DNA of 64,000 nt, taken from Nonomuraea helvata (lineage in GTDB: Bacteria > Actinomycetota > Actinomycetes > Streptosporangiales > Streptosporangiaceae). The position numbers and the translations under genes are program-made. Under the pieces are notes generated by a model, which saw only the letters and a program-made list of their open reading frames with translations, ran no database searches and was not told where the DNA came from. Positions 7,181 through 16,578 of this stretch are shown piece by piece (position 1 is the first letter of the stretch; every line of letters begins with the position of its first letter). Where the stretch lies: positions 186,001 to 250,000 of the forward strand of contig NZ_BAAAXV010000009.1 of the NCBI RefSeq assembly GCF_039535785.1, given 5' to 3'.

Positions 7181-8728
7181 GTGCGGCGCCGCCGGTGGCC
7201 GTGGATCATTCCGGCGCTCCTGGTCCCGGTAGTCGCAGCGGGAGGCGTCATCTGGGCGCTGCGCACGGAGGGCTCGCCGAAAGAGACGGCCGACAAGTAT
7301 CTGGCGGCGTGGTCGGACCAGGACTATGCGGGGATGCGCGCCCTGGTCGCGGACCCGCCCGCCGACTTCGAGACCTGGCACCGCCGCTTCCGCACCGATC
7401 TCAAGCTCACCGGGGCGCAGTTCTACGTCCCCAGGGCGTCGGGGGTCTTCGCCTCCTACGGAGAGGAGATCAGCTTCGCGGCGAAGCTGACCGGCCAGGA
7501 GGACTGGGACTACAGCGGTCAGCTGAAGCTCGTCGAGCGCGACCGCACCTGGAAGGTGGCCTGGACGCCGGCGACCATCCACCCGCTGCTCAGGAAGGGC
7601 CGCTCGCTGCGCGTCATCACCCAGCAGGGCGACCCGCTGCGGGTCCTGGCCGCCGACGGCACCCCGATCAACACCCCGTCCGCGCCGGGCTCGGTGCAGC
7701 AGCTCGTGGAGGGCATCAAGCAGACGTTCCCAGACCGCTTCAAGTCGCAGAACCGCGACCGGATCGACCTCTACGAAGGGGACCGACCCATCCAGACGGT
7801 CGTTCCCGCGGCCGGATACAGACCGATCCAGACCACCGTCGACCTGAAGGTCCACCGGGCAGGAGCCAAGGCCCTGGAGGGCGTCTCCCAGCCCGCCTCA
7901 CTGGTGGCCCTCCGTGCCTCGACCGGCGAGATCCTCGCGGTGGTGAACAGGCCGGGAGGCTTCAACCGGGCGCTGCTCGGCAAGTACCCGCCCGGCTCGA
8001 CGTTCAAGGTCGTGACCGCCTCCGCGCTGGTGGCGGACGGGACCGAGCCGTCCCGCCGGGTCACGTGCCCCGCCGAGCAGAACATCGGCGGCTTCCCGTT
8101 CCACAACGCGAACTTCGAGGACTTCGGCTCGCTGTCGTTCGAGGAGGCGTTCGCGCACTCGTGCAACACGACGTTCGGGCAGATGAGCGTGGACCGGCTC
8201 AAGGGCGGACGGCTGGCCGAGGTCGCCCGCAGCTTCGGGTTCGGCACCCCGATCACGCCCGGCGTTCCCGCGGTCCGCGCGGAGTTCCCCGACCCGAAGG
8301 ACGACACGGATCTGGCCTCCGCCGCGATCGGCCAGGGCCGCGTCCTGGCGAGCCCGCTCAACATGGCCTCGGTCGCGGCCGCCATCGCCTCGGGCGCGTG
8401 GATCGCCCCTCACCTCGTCAAGGAAGAGCTGATCCCCGGGGCCCAGCCGGACAACCCGCGCCCGCTGGAGCCGGGGGTGGTCGCCGCCCTGCGCAAGCTC
8501 ATGCCCGCCGTCGTCACCGAAGGCACCGCCCACGCGGTCCGCTTCCCGGAGGGCACGGCCGGCAAGACGGGCACGGCGGAGTACGGCTCGGGCAAGGAGC
8601 CGCCGACCCACTCGTGGTTCATCGGCTACCGGGGCGACCTGGCCTTCGCGGTCATCGCCGAGGGCGCCGGCCCAGGCGCCGCCGTGGCCGCCCCCGCCGC
8701 CGCCCGCTTCCTGACCGCCCTGTCCTGA
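7181..8728 (+). CDS. Penicillin-binding protein with MecA_N (NTF2-like) domain and transpeptidase domain
   Basis: A class B-type PBP anchored by one N-terminal membrane segment (RRRRWPWIIPALLVPVVAAG), with an NTF2-like MecA_N domain (about residues 35-140) and a transpeptidase domain. Catalytic motifs are STFK (SxxK), SCN in AHSCNTTFG, and KTGTAE near the C-terminus. It cross-links peptidoglycan outside the membrane; the MecA_N/transpeptidase layout is shared with low-affinity PBPs and PbpA-like actinobacterial proteins. The start chosen is the GTG at 7181 because AAAGGGGG lies 9 nt upstream; an in-frame ATG at 7154 has no Shine-Dalgarno. The stop codon lies within a 14-bp tandem repeat. Confidence 0.9.
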   Translation: MRRRRWPWIIPALLVPVVAAGGVIWALRTEGSPKETADKYLAAWSDQDYAGMRALVADPPADFETWHRRFRTDLKLTGAQFYVPRASGVFASYGEEISFAAKLTGQEDWDYSGQLKLVERDRTWKVAWTPATIHPLLRKGRSLRVITQQGDPLRVLAADGTPINTPSAPGSVQQLVEGIKQTFPDRFKSQNRDRIDLYEGDRPIQTVVPAAGYRPIQTTVDLKVHRAGAKALEGVSQPASLVALRASTGEILAVVNRPGGFNRALLGKYPPGSTFKVVTASALVADGTEPSRRVTCPAEQNIGGFPFHNANFEDFGSLSFEEAFAHSCNTTFGQMSVDRLKGGRLAEVARSFGFGTPITPGVPAVRAEFPDPKDDTDLASAAIGQGRVLASPLNMASVAAAIASGAWIAPHLVKEELIPGAQPDNPRPLEPGVVAALRKLMPAVVTEGTAHAVRFPEGTAGKTGTAEYGSGKEPPTHSWFIGYRGDLAFAVIAEGAGPGAAVAAPAAARFLTALS

Positions 8729-8766
8729 CCGCCCTGTCCTGACCGCCCTGTCCTGACCGCCCTGTC
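8711..8766 (+). repeat. Four tandem copies of a 14-bp repeat across the PBP stop codon
   Basis: CTGACCGCCCTGTC occurs four times without interruption at 8711-8724, 8725-8738, 8739-8752 and 8753-8766. The first copy encodes the last residues of the PBP, and its TGA (8726-8728) falls in copy two. Since 14 is not a multiple of 3, each copy gained or lost changes the frame only after the stop, so it leaves the protein unchanged. Confidence 0.95.
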
Positions 8767-8834
8767 CCGACCCACGGCTCGCGCACCCGGACGGGGCCGA
8801 AGAACAACCCCGCAGGAACCGCCGGAAGGACGGT

Positions 8835-9581
8835 TCAGAGGACGGCGCGGCCGGCGGGGGCGGTGAGAGAGGCGACGGCGGCGACCACCTCGGAGGCGTT
8901 GGAGAGGTCGGGCAGCACCACGTCGGCGCCCGCGTCGCGCAGCTCGGCGGCCATGGAGCGACCGGAGGCGACCCCGATCATCGCGGCCCCGCCGATCTTG
9001 GCCGCCTGCACGTCGCGCGTGGAGTCGCCGATCACCACGGTGTTGGCCGCGGTGAACGGCGTGCCGAGGCGCTGCTTGGCGCGCGACTGCGCCACCTGCA
9101 GCAGCGTCGCCTTGGGGTAGACCTCCTCGCCGTATCCCCCCAGCGCGAAGTCGACGTGCTTGTCCAGCCCGAACGCCTTGAGCTTGTGAACGGCATTGCT
9201 CTTGATGGTGCCGGTCAGCACCGTCTGGATCACGCCGTCGAGCCTGGACACCGCCTTCAGGGCGTCCTTCGCCCCCGGCATCATGCGCCCCTCCTTGGCC
9301 AGCCGCCCGCGCCGGTCGGCGAAGGCCACGGCGAGCGCCGACAGGAACTTGGGCAGGTGATCGTCCTCGGCCTGGACGCCGTTGACGGCGAGCGTCTCGA
9401 AGACGATCTCGGAGTCCGGGCGGCCCATCGGGGGCACGAGCTTGACCAGCGGCCGCCCGGTCACGAAGCGGAACGCCTCGGCGTACGCGTCCCTGGTCAC
9501 GATGGCGACGTCGACCAGCGTCAGGTCGACGTTCCAGAGCACAAGCCGGTTGATGGCAGCCTCCTGGGGGTGACGCTGCAT
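8835..9581 (-). CDS. HAD-superfamily hydrolase with Asn at the nucleophile position
   Basis: A HAD-like hydrolase of about 240-248 residues. Motif I reads LVLWNVDLTLVD, so the first Asp of DxDx(T/V), the phospho-accepting nucleophile, is Asn. Motif II is VLTGTIKSN, motif III the Lys in YPKATLL, and motif IV VVIGDSTRDVQAA. Losing the nucleophile should impair phosphatase activity unless another residue substitutes. The ATG at 9581 lacks a ribosome-binding site. A perfect AGGAGG at 9560-9565 instead sits 5 nt before an in-frame ATC (9552-9554) whose product would begin INRLVLWNVDLT, the expected N-terminus of the family. A non-AUG start is possible. Cellular substrate unknown. Confidence 0.8.
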   Translation of the reverse strand: MQRHPQEAAINRLVLWNVDLTLVDVAIVTRDAYAEAFRFVTGRPLVKLVPPMGRPDSEIVFETLAVNGVQAEDDHLPKFLSALAVAFADRRGRLAKEGRMMPGAKDALKAVSRLDGVIQTVLTGTIKSNAVHKLKAFGLDKHVDFALGGYGEEVYPKATLLQVAQSRAKQRLGTPFTAANTVVIGDSTRDVQAAKIGGAAMIGVASGRSMAAELRDAGADVVLPDLSNASEVVAAVASLTAPAGRAVL

Positions 9582-9678
9582 AGCGTACGACGTGCGCCGC
9601 CGCTCGAGTTCAGTCCTTGAGCTTAAGGCCAACGCCCGGCTCGGGTTCGGCGCCTGGGCGATTTGGGCATGGACTGCC

Positions 9679-10305
9679 CTACGCGTACTCCAGCGCGGCG
9701 GAGAGGGTGTCGACCACGGGAAGGCCGGTGCCCTCCAGCTCGGCCCTGGTGGTCATCCCACCCGTGTAGAGCACCGCCCTGGCCCCCACGTGCTTGGCGG
9801 CGAGCCCGTCGTCCACGCTGTCGCCGATCACCAGGATCTCGCGGGGGTCCACGGCGATGGACTCGATGTGCGCCACCATGTGCGCGGCCTTCTCGCCGCC
9901 CGTGGTGCCGAGCAGCCCGTCGATCCGGTTGAAGTGCCTGGTGATGCCGAACGACTCGACCTTGGGCACCAGGTGGGCGTGCGGCGCCATCGAGCAGAGC
10001 GACTGGGTGCCCGTCCAGCTCGTCAGGGCGAGCTCGGCGTCGTCGGCCAGCCCGCAGACCTCGCTCAGCCGGAAATAGTGCTCGTGGAACCCGTCGTCCA
10101 GCAACTGCCACTCGCCCTCGGCCAGGGGACGGCCGAGCAGGCGCTCGTAGGCGACCCAGATGGGCCGGGTGTAGACCGCGCGGAAGCCCTCGGCGGTCAG
10201 GACAGGAAGCGCGTACGGCTTGAAGACCTCGTTGGTGGCACCGACCACGGCGTCGATGTCGTGGAAGAGGGTGCCGTTCCAATCCCAGATGATGTGCGTC
10301 GTCAT
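9679..10305 (-). CDS. HAD-superfamily phosphatase
   Basis: A 208-residue HAD hydrolase. Motif I is IIWDWNGTLFHD with both aspartate-type positions intact. The conserved Thr of motif II is not obvious, but motif IV is clear (ILVIGDSVDDGLAAKHVGA). The cap region between motifs is helical, as in subfamily IA enzymes such as phosphoglycolate phosphatase. It is a neighbour of another HAD gene on the same strand with a 97-bp gap. The start is the ATG at 10305 (MTTHIIWDWNG). Substrate cannot be told from sequence. Confidence 0.87.
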   Translation of the reverse strand: MTTHIIWDWNGTLFHDIDAVVGATNEVFKPYALPVLTAEGFRAVYTRPIWVAYERLLGRPLAEGEWQLLDDGFHEHYFRLSEVCGLADDAELALTSWTGTQSLCSMAPHAHLVPKVESFGITRHFNRIDGLLGTTGGEKAAHMVAHIESIAVDPREILVIGDSVDDGLAAKHVGARAVLYTGGMTTRAELEGTGLPVVDTLSAALEYA

Positions 10306-10395
10306 GTTGCGACTAGCTTAGACGGCACGTGTGACAACTCGATGAACGTCAAGGGCGGGGGCCGCGACCATCCGGCCACGGCCTCCCGCGAAGAG

Positions 10396-10839
10396 CTACT
10401 TGCAGGCCTTGGTGGTGCTGCCGGAGCCGTATTGGCCGCCGCGGCCGCCGTTCCACCGCACGGAGGCCTGGCCATAGGCGCACATGTTGTTCGCCCAGAT
10501 CATGTTCCCCCAGTGCTTGCCCTTGTTGCCCGCCTTGAAGCTGAACTTGTCATTCCGGCCGTCGCCCGCGAAAACGCTGATGGTGCCGGTCGCGGCCGAG
10601 GATGTCCTGATCTCCACCCAGTTGGTCTTGCACTTGAAGGACCACCACAGTTTGATCGTCCCGACTGATTCGCGCCGCATCTTGATGTCGGCCGTCCGGA
10701 CCACCTTGGCCGCGTTCCAGCAACCTGACTTGGCCGGGTCCTGGTGGTCGTACGGCTTGGCCTGCGCGTTCGCGGGCGTGCCCGCCAGCAGGACCGCTGC
10801 CATGGCGCCCGCGGCGGCGGCCGCGACTCGAAGCTTCAC
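10396..10839 (-). CDS. Secreted DUF2690 family protein
   Basis: A 147-residue exported protein. The GTG start at 10839 is chosen because AAGGAG lies 10 nt upstream and it opens a signal peptide directly (VKLRVAAAAAGAMAAVLLAG then TPANA, an AxA-type cleavage site). The mature part begins YDHQDPAKSGCWNAAKVVRT and contains IKLWWSFKCKTNWVEI, the pattern of the actinobacterial DUF2690 family. Conserved cysteines suggest disulfides outside the cell. Function unknown; family members are small extracellular proteins, sometimes fused to HTH proteins. Confidence 0.8.
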   Translation of the reverse strand: MKLRVAAAAAGAMAAVLLAGTPANAQAKPYDHQDPAKSGCWNAAKVVRTADIKMRRESVGTIKLWWSFKCKTNWVEIRTSSAATGTISVFAGDGRNDKFSFKAGNKGKHWGNMIWANNMCAYGQASVRWNGGRGGQYGSGSTTKACK

Positions 10840-10943
10840 TTGGGACCGACTCCTTGCATCTAACTGACAGTGCTGCGTCGGGACCTTAGCGAGACCGGGC
10901 TCCGGACGTTCACGGAACGGTGATCTATGTGATCTCACCGTTA

Positions 10944-11450
10944 TCAACGCAGCAAGTCGGGAATTTCCTGCGTGGCGTACCACATGAGCTCGTGCGCCTC
11001 GGCCCCGTCCACGGTGAACCTCGCGTCGTCGTCGCCCGCGTCGGCGGCGGGCAGCGCGGCGACGGCGGCCTCGATGTCGGGGCCGGCCTCGTGGTCGTCG
11101 ATGTGCACCGCGGCCACCTTGGCCAGCGGGATCGGGTCGGCGAGGCGTACTCTCGCCCGTTCCTCCAGATCGGCCCCCGCGGAGACCGAGCGGTCGGGCA
11201 CCTCGGCCGCGACCACCACGCGCCGCGGCGCGGCCTCGAGGCCGTCCGCGAGGTCGGCGGCGAGCATCCGCAGCGAGGCGCGAGCCGCCTCGGTGAGCGC
11301 CACGTATTCGAGCTCCTCGGTGTCACCCGAGGCATACCACTCGGTCAGCGCGGGGGTGACCGCGTAGCCGGTCAGCGGGGCCGGGCCCAACTCCCCCGCC
11401 TGCACCGCCGTGGCCAGTGCCGGGAGAGTGCACGGCAGATAGACGCGCAT
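10944..11450 (-). CDS. DUF6912 family conserved hypothetical protein
   Basis: A 168-residue protein beginning MRVYLPCTLPALATAVQAGE, with ALTEAARASLRML and VDGAEAHELMWYATQEIPDLL, a pattern I recognise from the actinobacterial family now called DUF6912. It is acidic, lacks a signal peptide and membrane segments, and is probably cytosolic. The start ATG at 11450 follows GAAAGG. Upstream lies a 12-bp perfect inverted repeat (11493-11534). No function is known to me. Confidence 0.75.
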   Translation of the reverse strand: MRVYLPCTLPALATAVQAGELGPAPLTGYAVTPALTEWYASGDTEELEYVALTEAARASLRMLAADLADGLEAAPRRVVVAAEVPDRSVSAGADLEERARVRLADPIPLAKVAAVHIDDHEAGPDIEAAVAALPAADAGDDDARFTVDGAEAHELMWYATQEIPDLLR

Positions 11451-11472
11451 GACGAACCTTTCGTGCTTTCTG

Positions 11473-11534
11473 GCCGAGCTCCGCTCGGCGGCGTTGAGAC
11501 GGATGTCCTCGCTGCGCTGCGGATCCGTCTCAAC
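11473..11534. repeat. Two hairpins upstream of the DUF6912 gene (6-bp and 12-bp perfect stems)
   Basis: GTTGAGACGGAT at 11493-11504 is exactly complementary to ATCCGTCTCAAC at 11523-11534, with an 18-nt loop. Just beside it GCCGAG (11473-11478) pairs with CTCGGC (11484-11489) around CTCCG. Both lie between the stop of the upstream HAD gene (11550) and the DUF6912 start (11450) on the minus strand. No T-run follows, so a classical terminator is unlikely; an attenuating or mRNA-stabilising structure is possible. Confidence 0.7.
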
Positions 11535-11549
11535 CTTGCAAGGGATCTA

Positions 11550-12194
11550 TCATGCCCGTCGCAACGTGAGGCGGAGGAGGGTCTCGAGTTCCGCGATGGT
11601 CGAGTTCGCGTCGCTGTGGTGGATGCCGGCGATGCCGAGCGCGCGGGCGGCCACGATGTTGGCCTCGATGTCGTCGATGAACACGCACTCCTCGCCGCCG
11701 CGCCCGATCTGCTCGAGCGCGTGGTGGAAGATGCGCGGCTCGGGCTTGCGCATGCCGACCTCGCCGGAGATCACGACCGCGTCGAAGAACTCGTCCCAGT
11801 CGTGGCGGGGATACTCATTCGACCATGAGTTAGAGACCAAACACGTTTTGACACCATTTTTCCGAACTTCGCGGAGCATGTCGTACATTGCGTCAACGCG
11901 TTCGAATCCCGCGAACATCCGGGCCAGCAGCCCGTCGGCCACGGGCGGCACGCCGTCCACGGTCAGCAGCCTCGCGGCCAGGTCACGCTCGAAAGCCGAG
12001 CCGTCGATCTCACCCCGCTCCAGCGCGTGGACGACGCTCTCGCCGTCACCGTGGTAGGCGTGGTCGATCATCTTCCGCATCACGTCGCGGTAGTGGTCGC
12101 CGTCGATCCTGTCGGCCGCGATCCAGCGCGCGATGGCGTCGGAGAGGCCGGTCGTCAGCACCCCGCCCCAGTCGATGAGCACACCCGTAAGCAC
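11550..12194 (-). CDS. HAD family hydrolase (subfamily IA)
   Basis: A 214-residue HAD enzyme. Motif I is VLIDWGGVLTT (D-x-G-G-V type, as in the phosphatase domain of soluble epoxide hydrolase), motif II CLVSNSWSNEY, motif III Lys in GMRKPEPRIFHHAL, and motif IV CVFIDDIEANIVAAR. All catalytic positions are present except that the second Asp of motif I is replaced by Gly, as is common in this DxGG subgroup. The start is the ATG at 12194. Cytosolic; substrate unknown. It is third of three HAD genes in this 3.4-kb stretch, but the three are not obviously close paralogues. Confidence 0.87.
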   Translation of the reverse strand: MLTGVLIDWGGVLTTGLSDAIARWIAADRIDGDHYRDVMRKMIDHAYHGDGESVVHALERGEIDGSAFERDLAARLLTVDGVPPVADGLLARMFAGFERVDAMYDMLREVRKNGVKTCLVSNSWSNEYPRHDWDEFFDAVVISGEVGMRKPEPRIFHHALEQIGRGGEECVFIDDIEANIVAARALGIAGIHHSDANSTIAELETLLRLTLRRA

Positions 12195-12334
12195 GCTTCC
12201 AGCGTAGAGCAGTCCCGGATGTCGCCTTTACACGACTCGGCGTTTGTTAATCGGCAAAACCCCACAAAAAGAATGTCCGAAATATGCCGTTATGGTGATT
12301 CTCCAGCGATAGCTCGCTACCAGAAAGGACCGCC

Positions 12335-13197
12335 GTGCGGACGACGATCCTGATCACCTCCAATGGCCTGACCGCCTCCAATGGCCTGATCACCTCCAAT
12401 GGCCTGACCGCCTCCAATGGCCTGACCGCCTCCCCAGATCACTGGACCGCCCCCGGAACCGAGCTGTTCCAGTTCCCGCCGATCTTCCCCGGCGGCCCGG
12501 AATGGCTCACCAAACCCGTGCTCATCGCCCTGCTCAGCGCGGCCATCGCCATCGCCGTGTGCTGGGCCGCGTTCGCCAAGCCGAAGATCATCCCACGTGG
12601 CTGGCAGAGCATCGGCGAGTACGCGTACGAGTTCGTGCGCGAGCAGATCGCCAAGCCCAACCTCGGCAAGGACTCCGACCGCTGGATGGGCTTCCTCTTC
12701 ACGGTCTTCCTGACCGTGCTCATCTGGAACCTGATGGGCGTCATCCCGCTCATCCAGTTCCCCGTGGCCGCGCACGTCGCCTTCCCGCTGGTGCTGGCGG
12801 TCACCGTGTACGTCATCAAGATCTACCTCGGCGTCCGGCACCACGGCGTGCGCGGCTACCTGCGGGGCATCGTGCACCTGCCCGGCCTGCCGGGCTGGGC
12901 GTACGGGCTCTACGCCCCGATGATCCTGGCCGAGGTGTTCATCACGTCACTGTTCACCCACTTCATCCGGCTGTTCGCGAACATGTTCGCCGGCCACATC
13001 ATCGTGGCCTTCTTCAGCTCGGTGGGCTTCTGGTTCCTGTTCGAGCGGCTCACCCCGCTGGGCGCGGGCCTCGGTGTCCTCGGCGTGGCGATGACGATCG
13101 TGATGACCGCGCTGGAGATCCTCATCCAGTTCCTGCAGGCGTTCCTGTTCGCCATGCTGGCCGGGATGTTCATCGCCAGCGGGCTGCGCGGCTCGCA

Positions 13198-13201
<4 letters not shown>
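12335..13201 (+). CDS. Orphan F0F1 ATP synthase subunit a (AtpB-like) with repeat-bearing N-terminus
   Basis: A 288-residue membrane protein of the ATP synthase subunit a family. The essential arginine helix is present (FIRLFANMFAGHIIV, Arg about residue 212), and the last helix reads ALEILIQFLQAFLFAML. Five to six membrane helices are visible. Residues ~7-33 come from 18-bp tandem repeats (alternating ITSNGL and TASNGL) and resemble no subunit a N-terminus. The start is the GTG at 12335 after AAAGGA. No atpE, atpF or F1 genes flank it; neighbours are a HAD gene and a convergent glycosidase overlapping by 4 bp. It is therefore probably a second copy beside a standard atp operon elsewhere, or part of another rotary or proton-channel complex. 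Confidence 0.85.
12350..12433 (+). repeat. 18-bp tandem repeat inside the orphan atpB-like gene
   Basis: CTGATCACCTCCAATGGC (12350-12367, 12386-12403) alternates with CTGACCGCCTCCAATGGC (12368-12385, 12404-12421), followed by a partial fifth unit to 12433. Because 18 is a multiple of 3 it translates as in-frame hexapeptides (L/I-T-A/T-S-N-G). The alternation implies expansion of a 36-bp pair. Confidence 0.95.
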
Positions 13202-14520
<1,319 letters not shown>

Positions 14521-14570
14521 CCGACGACCCGGCCGAGACCTTCCCTTTACCCTCTACCGGGCGCGTCGGG

Positions 14571-16238
14571 TTACAGTCCGAGCCGGTCGAGCCCGGGCAG
14601 GTGGGCGCGGGCCGCCGCACGCGCGTAGGCCGCCGTCGGCTGTGCCCGCGCGGCCTCGGCGGCGCGGCGGCACTGGTCCAGCGTGTGCGCGGCCAGCCCC
14701 GCGCGTACGGCGGGCAGCGCGGCGGCCCCCATCGACAGCGTGGAGACCCCGAGCCCGACGAGCACGCAGGCCAGCGCCGGGTCGGCGGCCGACTCGCCGC
14801 AGACGCCGCACGGCTTGCCCGCGTCCGAGGCGGCGGTCGCGGTCATGGCCACCAGGTCGAGCAGCGCGGGCAGCCACGGGTCGTGCAGCGCGCTCACGGC
14901 CCCGACCTGGCGGTCGGCGGCGAAGGCGTACTGGGCGAGGTCGTTGGTGCCGATCGAGACGAAGTCCGCCCGGACGAGCAGTTCGCGGGCCCGCAGCGCG
15001 GCCGACGGGATCTCGATCATCACACCCACGTCTCTCAGGCCCCTGGCCCGGCACTCCTGCGCGAACCACCCGGCCTCCTCGGCCGTGGCCACCATCGGCG
15101 CCATGACCTGGAGCCCCGGGGACGCCACGGCCGCCAGCGCGCCGAGCTGCGCGTCCATGACCTCGGGGAACCGCCTGAACCTGCGCAGCCCCCGCTCCCC
15201 CAGCGCCGGGTTCGGCTCGGCGGGCGCGGGCAGGAACGCCAGCGGCTTGTCGGCACCGCCGTCCAGCGTCCGCACGACCACCTTGCCGCCGGGGAACGCC
15301 TCGAGCGCGGCCCGGTAGGCGCGCCGCTGCTCCTCGGCGGAGGGCGGCTCGGCCCTGTCGAGGAAGAGGAACTCGGTCCGGTAGAGCCCGACGCCCTCGG
15401 CGCCGGCGCTGACGGCGTCGTCGAGCTCGGAGGGGCCGCCGATATTCGCGAGCAGCGGAACCGCGTGCCCGTCGGCGGTCCTGCCGGGGCCCTTCGCCGA
15501 GGCGAACGCGGTCTGCCTGGCGGTGTCGGCGCCGACCGCCTCGGCCACGTCGGACGCGGCGGGCTCCACGCGCACGTCTCCCGAGGTGCCGTCGGCCATC
15601 ACCCGGACGCCCGGCGGGATGGCGGTCGCGCCCCCGCAGGCCACGACGGCGGGCACGCCCATCGCCCTGGCGATGATCGCGGTGTGGCTGGTGGGCCCGC
15701 CCTCCTCGGTGACGAACGCGGCGACGTCCTGCTTGCGCAGCAGCGCCGTGTCGGCGGGCGCGAGGTCCCTGGCGACCAGCACGTACGGCTCCTTGGGAGA
15801 GATCGGGAGCCCCTGCATGGCGTGACCGTAGAGGATCGCGATCACGCGGTCCCTGATGTCGTCGAGGTCGGCGGCCCGCTCGCCCAGGTAGCCGCCGGAG
15901 CCGGCCAGCACGGCCTGATATTTCGTGAAGGCCTCGAAGACCGCCCTGGGGGCGGCCAGGCCGCGGTCGATCAGCGTTCGCACCTTCACAACCAGCCCGG
16001 GGTCCTCGGCCATCAGCGCCTGGGCCTTGAGTATCTCCTCGGCCTCGCCGCCCGCACGGTTGCCGCGGGCCTCCAGCTCGCCCGCGACCTGCGTGAGCGC
16101 GACCATCGCGCGCTCCTTCTCCTGCTCAGCCTCGCCGGTGTAGGTGGCGCCCTCGGGGGGTTCGGGCACGGAGGCGGTGAGCACGTAAGCGGGGCCGTGC
16201 CCGATGCCCGGGCTGACCCCCACCCCCCGCAGGTTCAT
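14571..16238 (-). CDS. ptsI: PTS enzyme I (phosphoenolpyruvate-protein phosphotransferase)
   Basis: A 555-residue enzyme I, which takes phosphate from PEP and passes it to HPr in the cytosol. The phospho-histidine swivel motif is GGPTSHTAIIARAMGVPAVV (about residue 185). The C-terminal PEP-binding barrel shows GLYRTEFLFLDR, MIEIPSAAL, SIGTNDLAQYAFAADR and the active-site Cys in CGVCGESAADP. Its start overlaps the end of ptsH by 4 bp, so the two are translationally coupled. Slightly short of the usual ~570 but no domain is missing. Confidence 0.96.
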   Translation of the reverse strand: MNLRGVGVSPGIGHGPAYVLTASVPEPPEGATYTGEAEQEKERAMVALTQVAGELEARGNRAGGEAEEILKAQALMAEDPGLVVKVRTLIDRGLAAPRAVFEAFTKYQAVLAGSGGYLGERAADLDDIRDRVIAILYGHAMQGLPISPKEPYVLVARDLAPADTALLRKQDVAAFVTEEGGPTSHTAIIARAMGVPAVVACGGATAIPPGVRVMADGTSGDVRVEPAASDVAEAVGADTARQTAFASAKGPGRTADGHAVPLLANIGGPSELDDAVSAGAEGVGLYRTEFLFLDRAEPPSAEEQRRAYRAALEAFPGGKVVVRTLDGGADKPLAFLPAPAEPNPALGERGLRRFRRFPEVMDAQLGALAAVASPGLQVMAPMVATAEEAGWFAQECRARGLRDVGVMIEIPSAALRARELLVRADFVSIGTNDLAQYAFAADRQVGAVSALHDPWLPALLDLVAMTATAASDAGKPCGVCGESAADPALACVLVGLGVSTLSMGAAALPAVRAGLAAHTLDQCRRAAEAARAQPTAAYARAAARAHLPGLDRLGL

Positions 16239-16495
16239 GGCGTGCCGGCGATCTCGGCCAGCTCGTCGAGGACCTCTTCCGAGCCCTCGCCCTCCGCGCT
16301 GATCACGACGGTCTCACCCTGCCTGACGTCGAGCGCCATGATGGCGAGGATGCTCTTGCCGTTGACCTTCTCCCCGCCGTGGGACTTCGTCACCGTGATG
16401 TCCATGGGGGCCTTCTTGGCCCGCTGGACGAACGTCGCGGCGGGTCGGGCGTGCAGCCCTACCTCCGCGGCCACGGTGACCTTGCGCTCAGCCAT
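16235..16495 (-). CDS. ptsH: PTS phosphocarrier protein HPr
   Basis: An 86-residue HPr. The phosphorylated histidine lies in GLHARPAATFVQRA (His15 region) and the regulatory serine region in NGKSILAIMALD. HPr accepts phosphate from enzyme I and passes it to EIIA proteins. It overlaps ptsI by 4 bp and is preceded by an 83-bp gap holding a dre-like sequence (16513-16525), matching the known control of ptsH by DasR in Streptomyces. Confidence 0.96.
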   Translation of the reverse strand: MAERKVTVAAEVGLHARPAATFVQRAKKAPMDITVTKSHGGEKVNGKSILAIMALDVRQGETVVISAEGEGSEEVLDELAEIAGTP

Positions 16496-16578
16496 TACTC
16501 CTCCTTCTGTGCCGGTCCAGACCAGCCGGACCTTTCATGTGATAGCGCCCGTTCATTGTGACGCCTCGGCCGCCGTGG
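16496..16578 (-). promoter_or_regulatory. ptsH upstream region with dre-like site
   Basis: This 83-bp gap follows crr and precedes ptsH on the minus strand. On the minus strand CTGGTCTGGACCG (16513-16525) matches the DasR-responsive element core TGGTCTAGACCA at most positions, keeping the TGGTC and GACC halves. AGGAG at 16498-16502 (minus strand) is the ptsH ribosome-binding site. Confidence 0.5.

Noticed and set aside
12350..12433. Repeats considered as a regulatory array or CRISPR
   Set aside because: Units are contiguous 18-mers inside the coding frame of the atpB-like gene and translate as hexapeptides.
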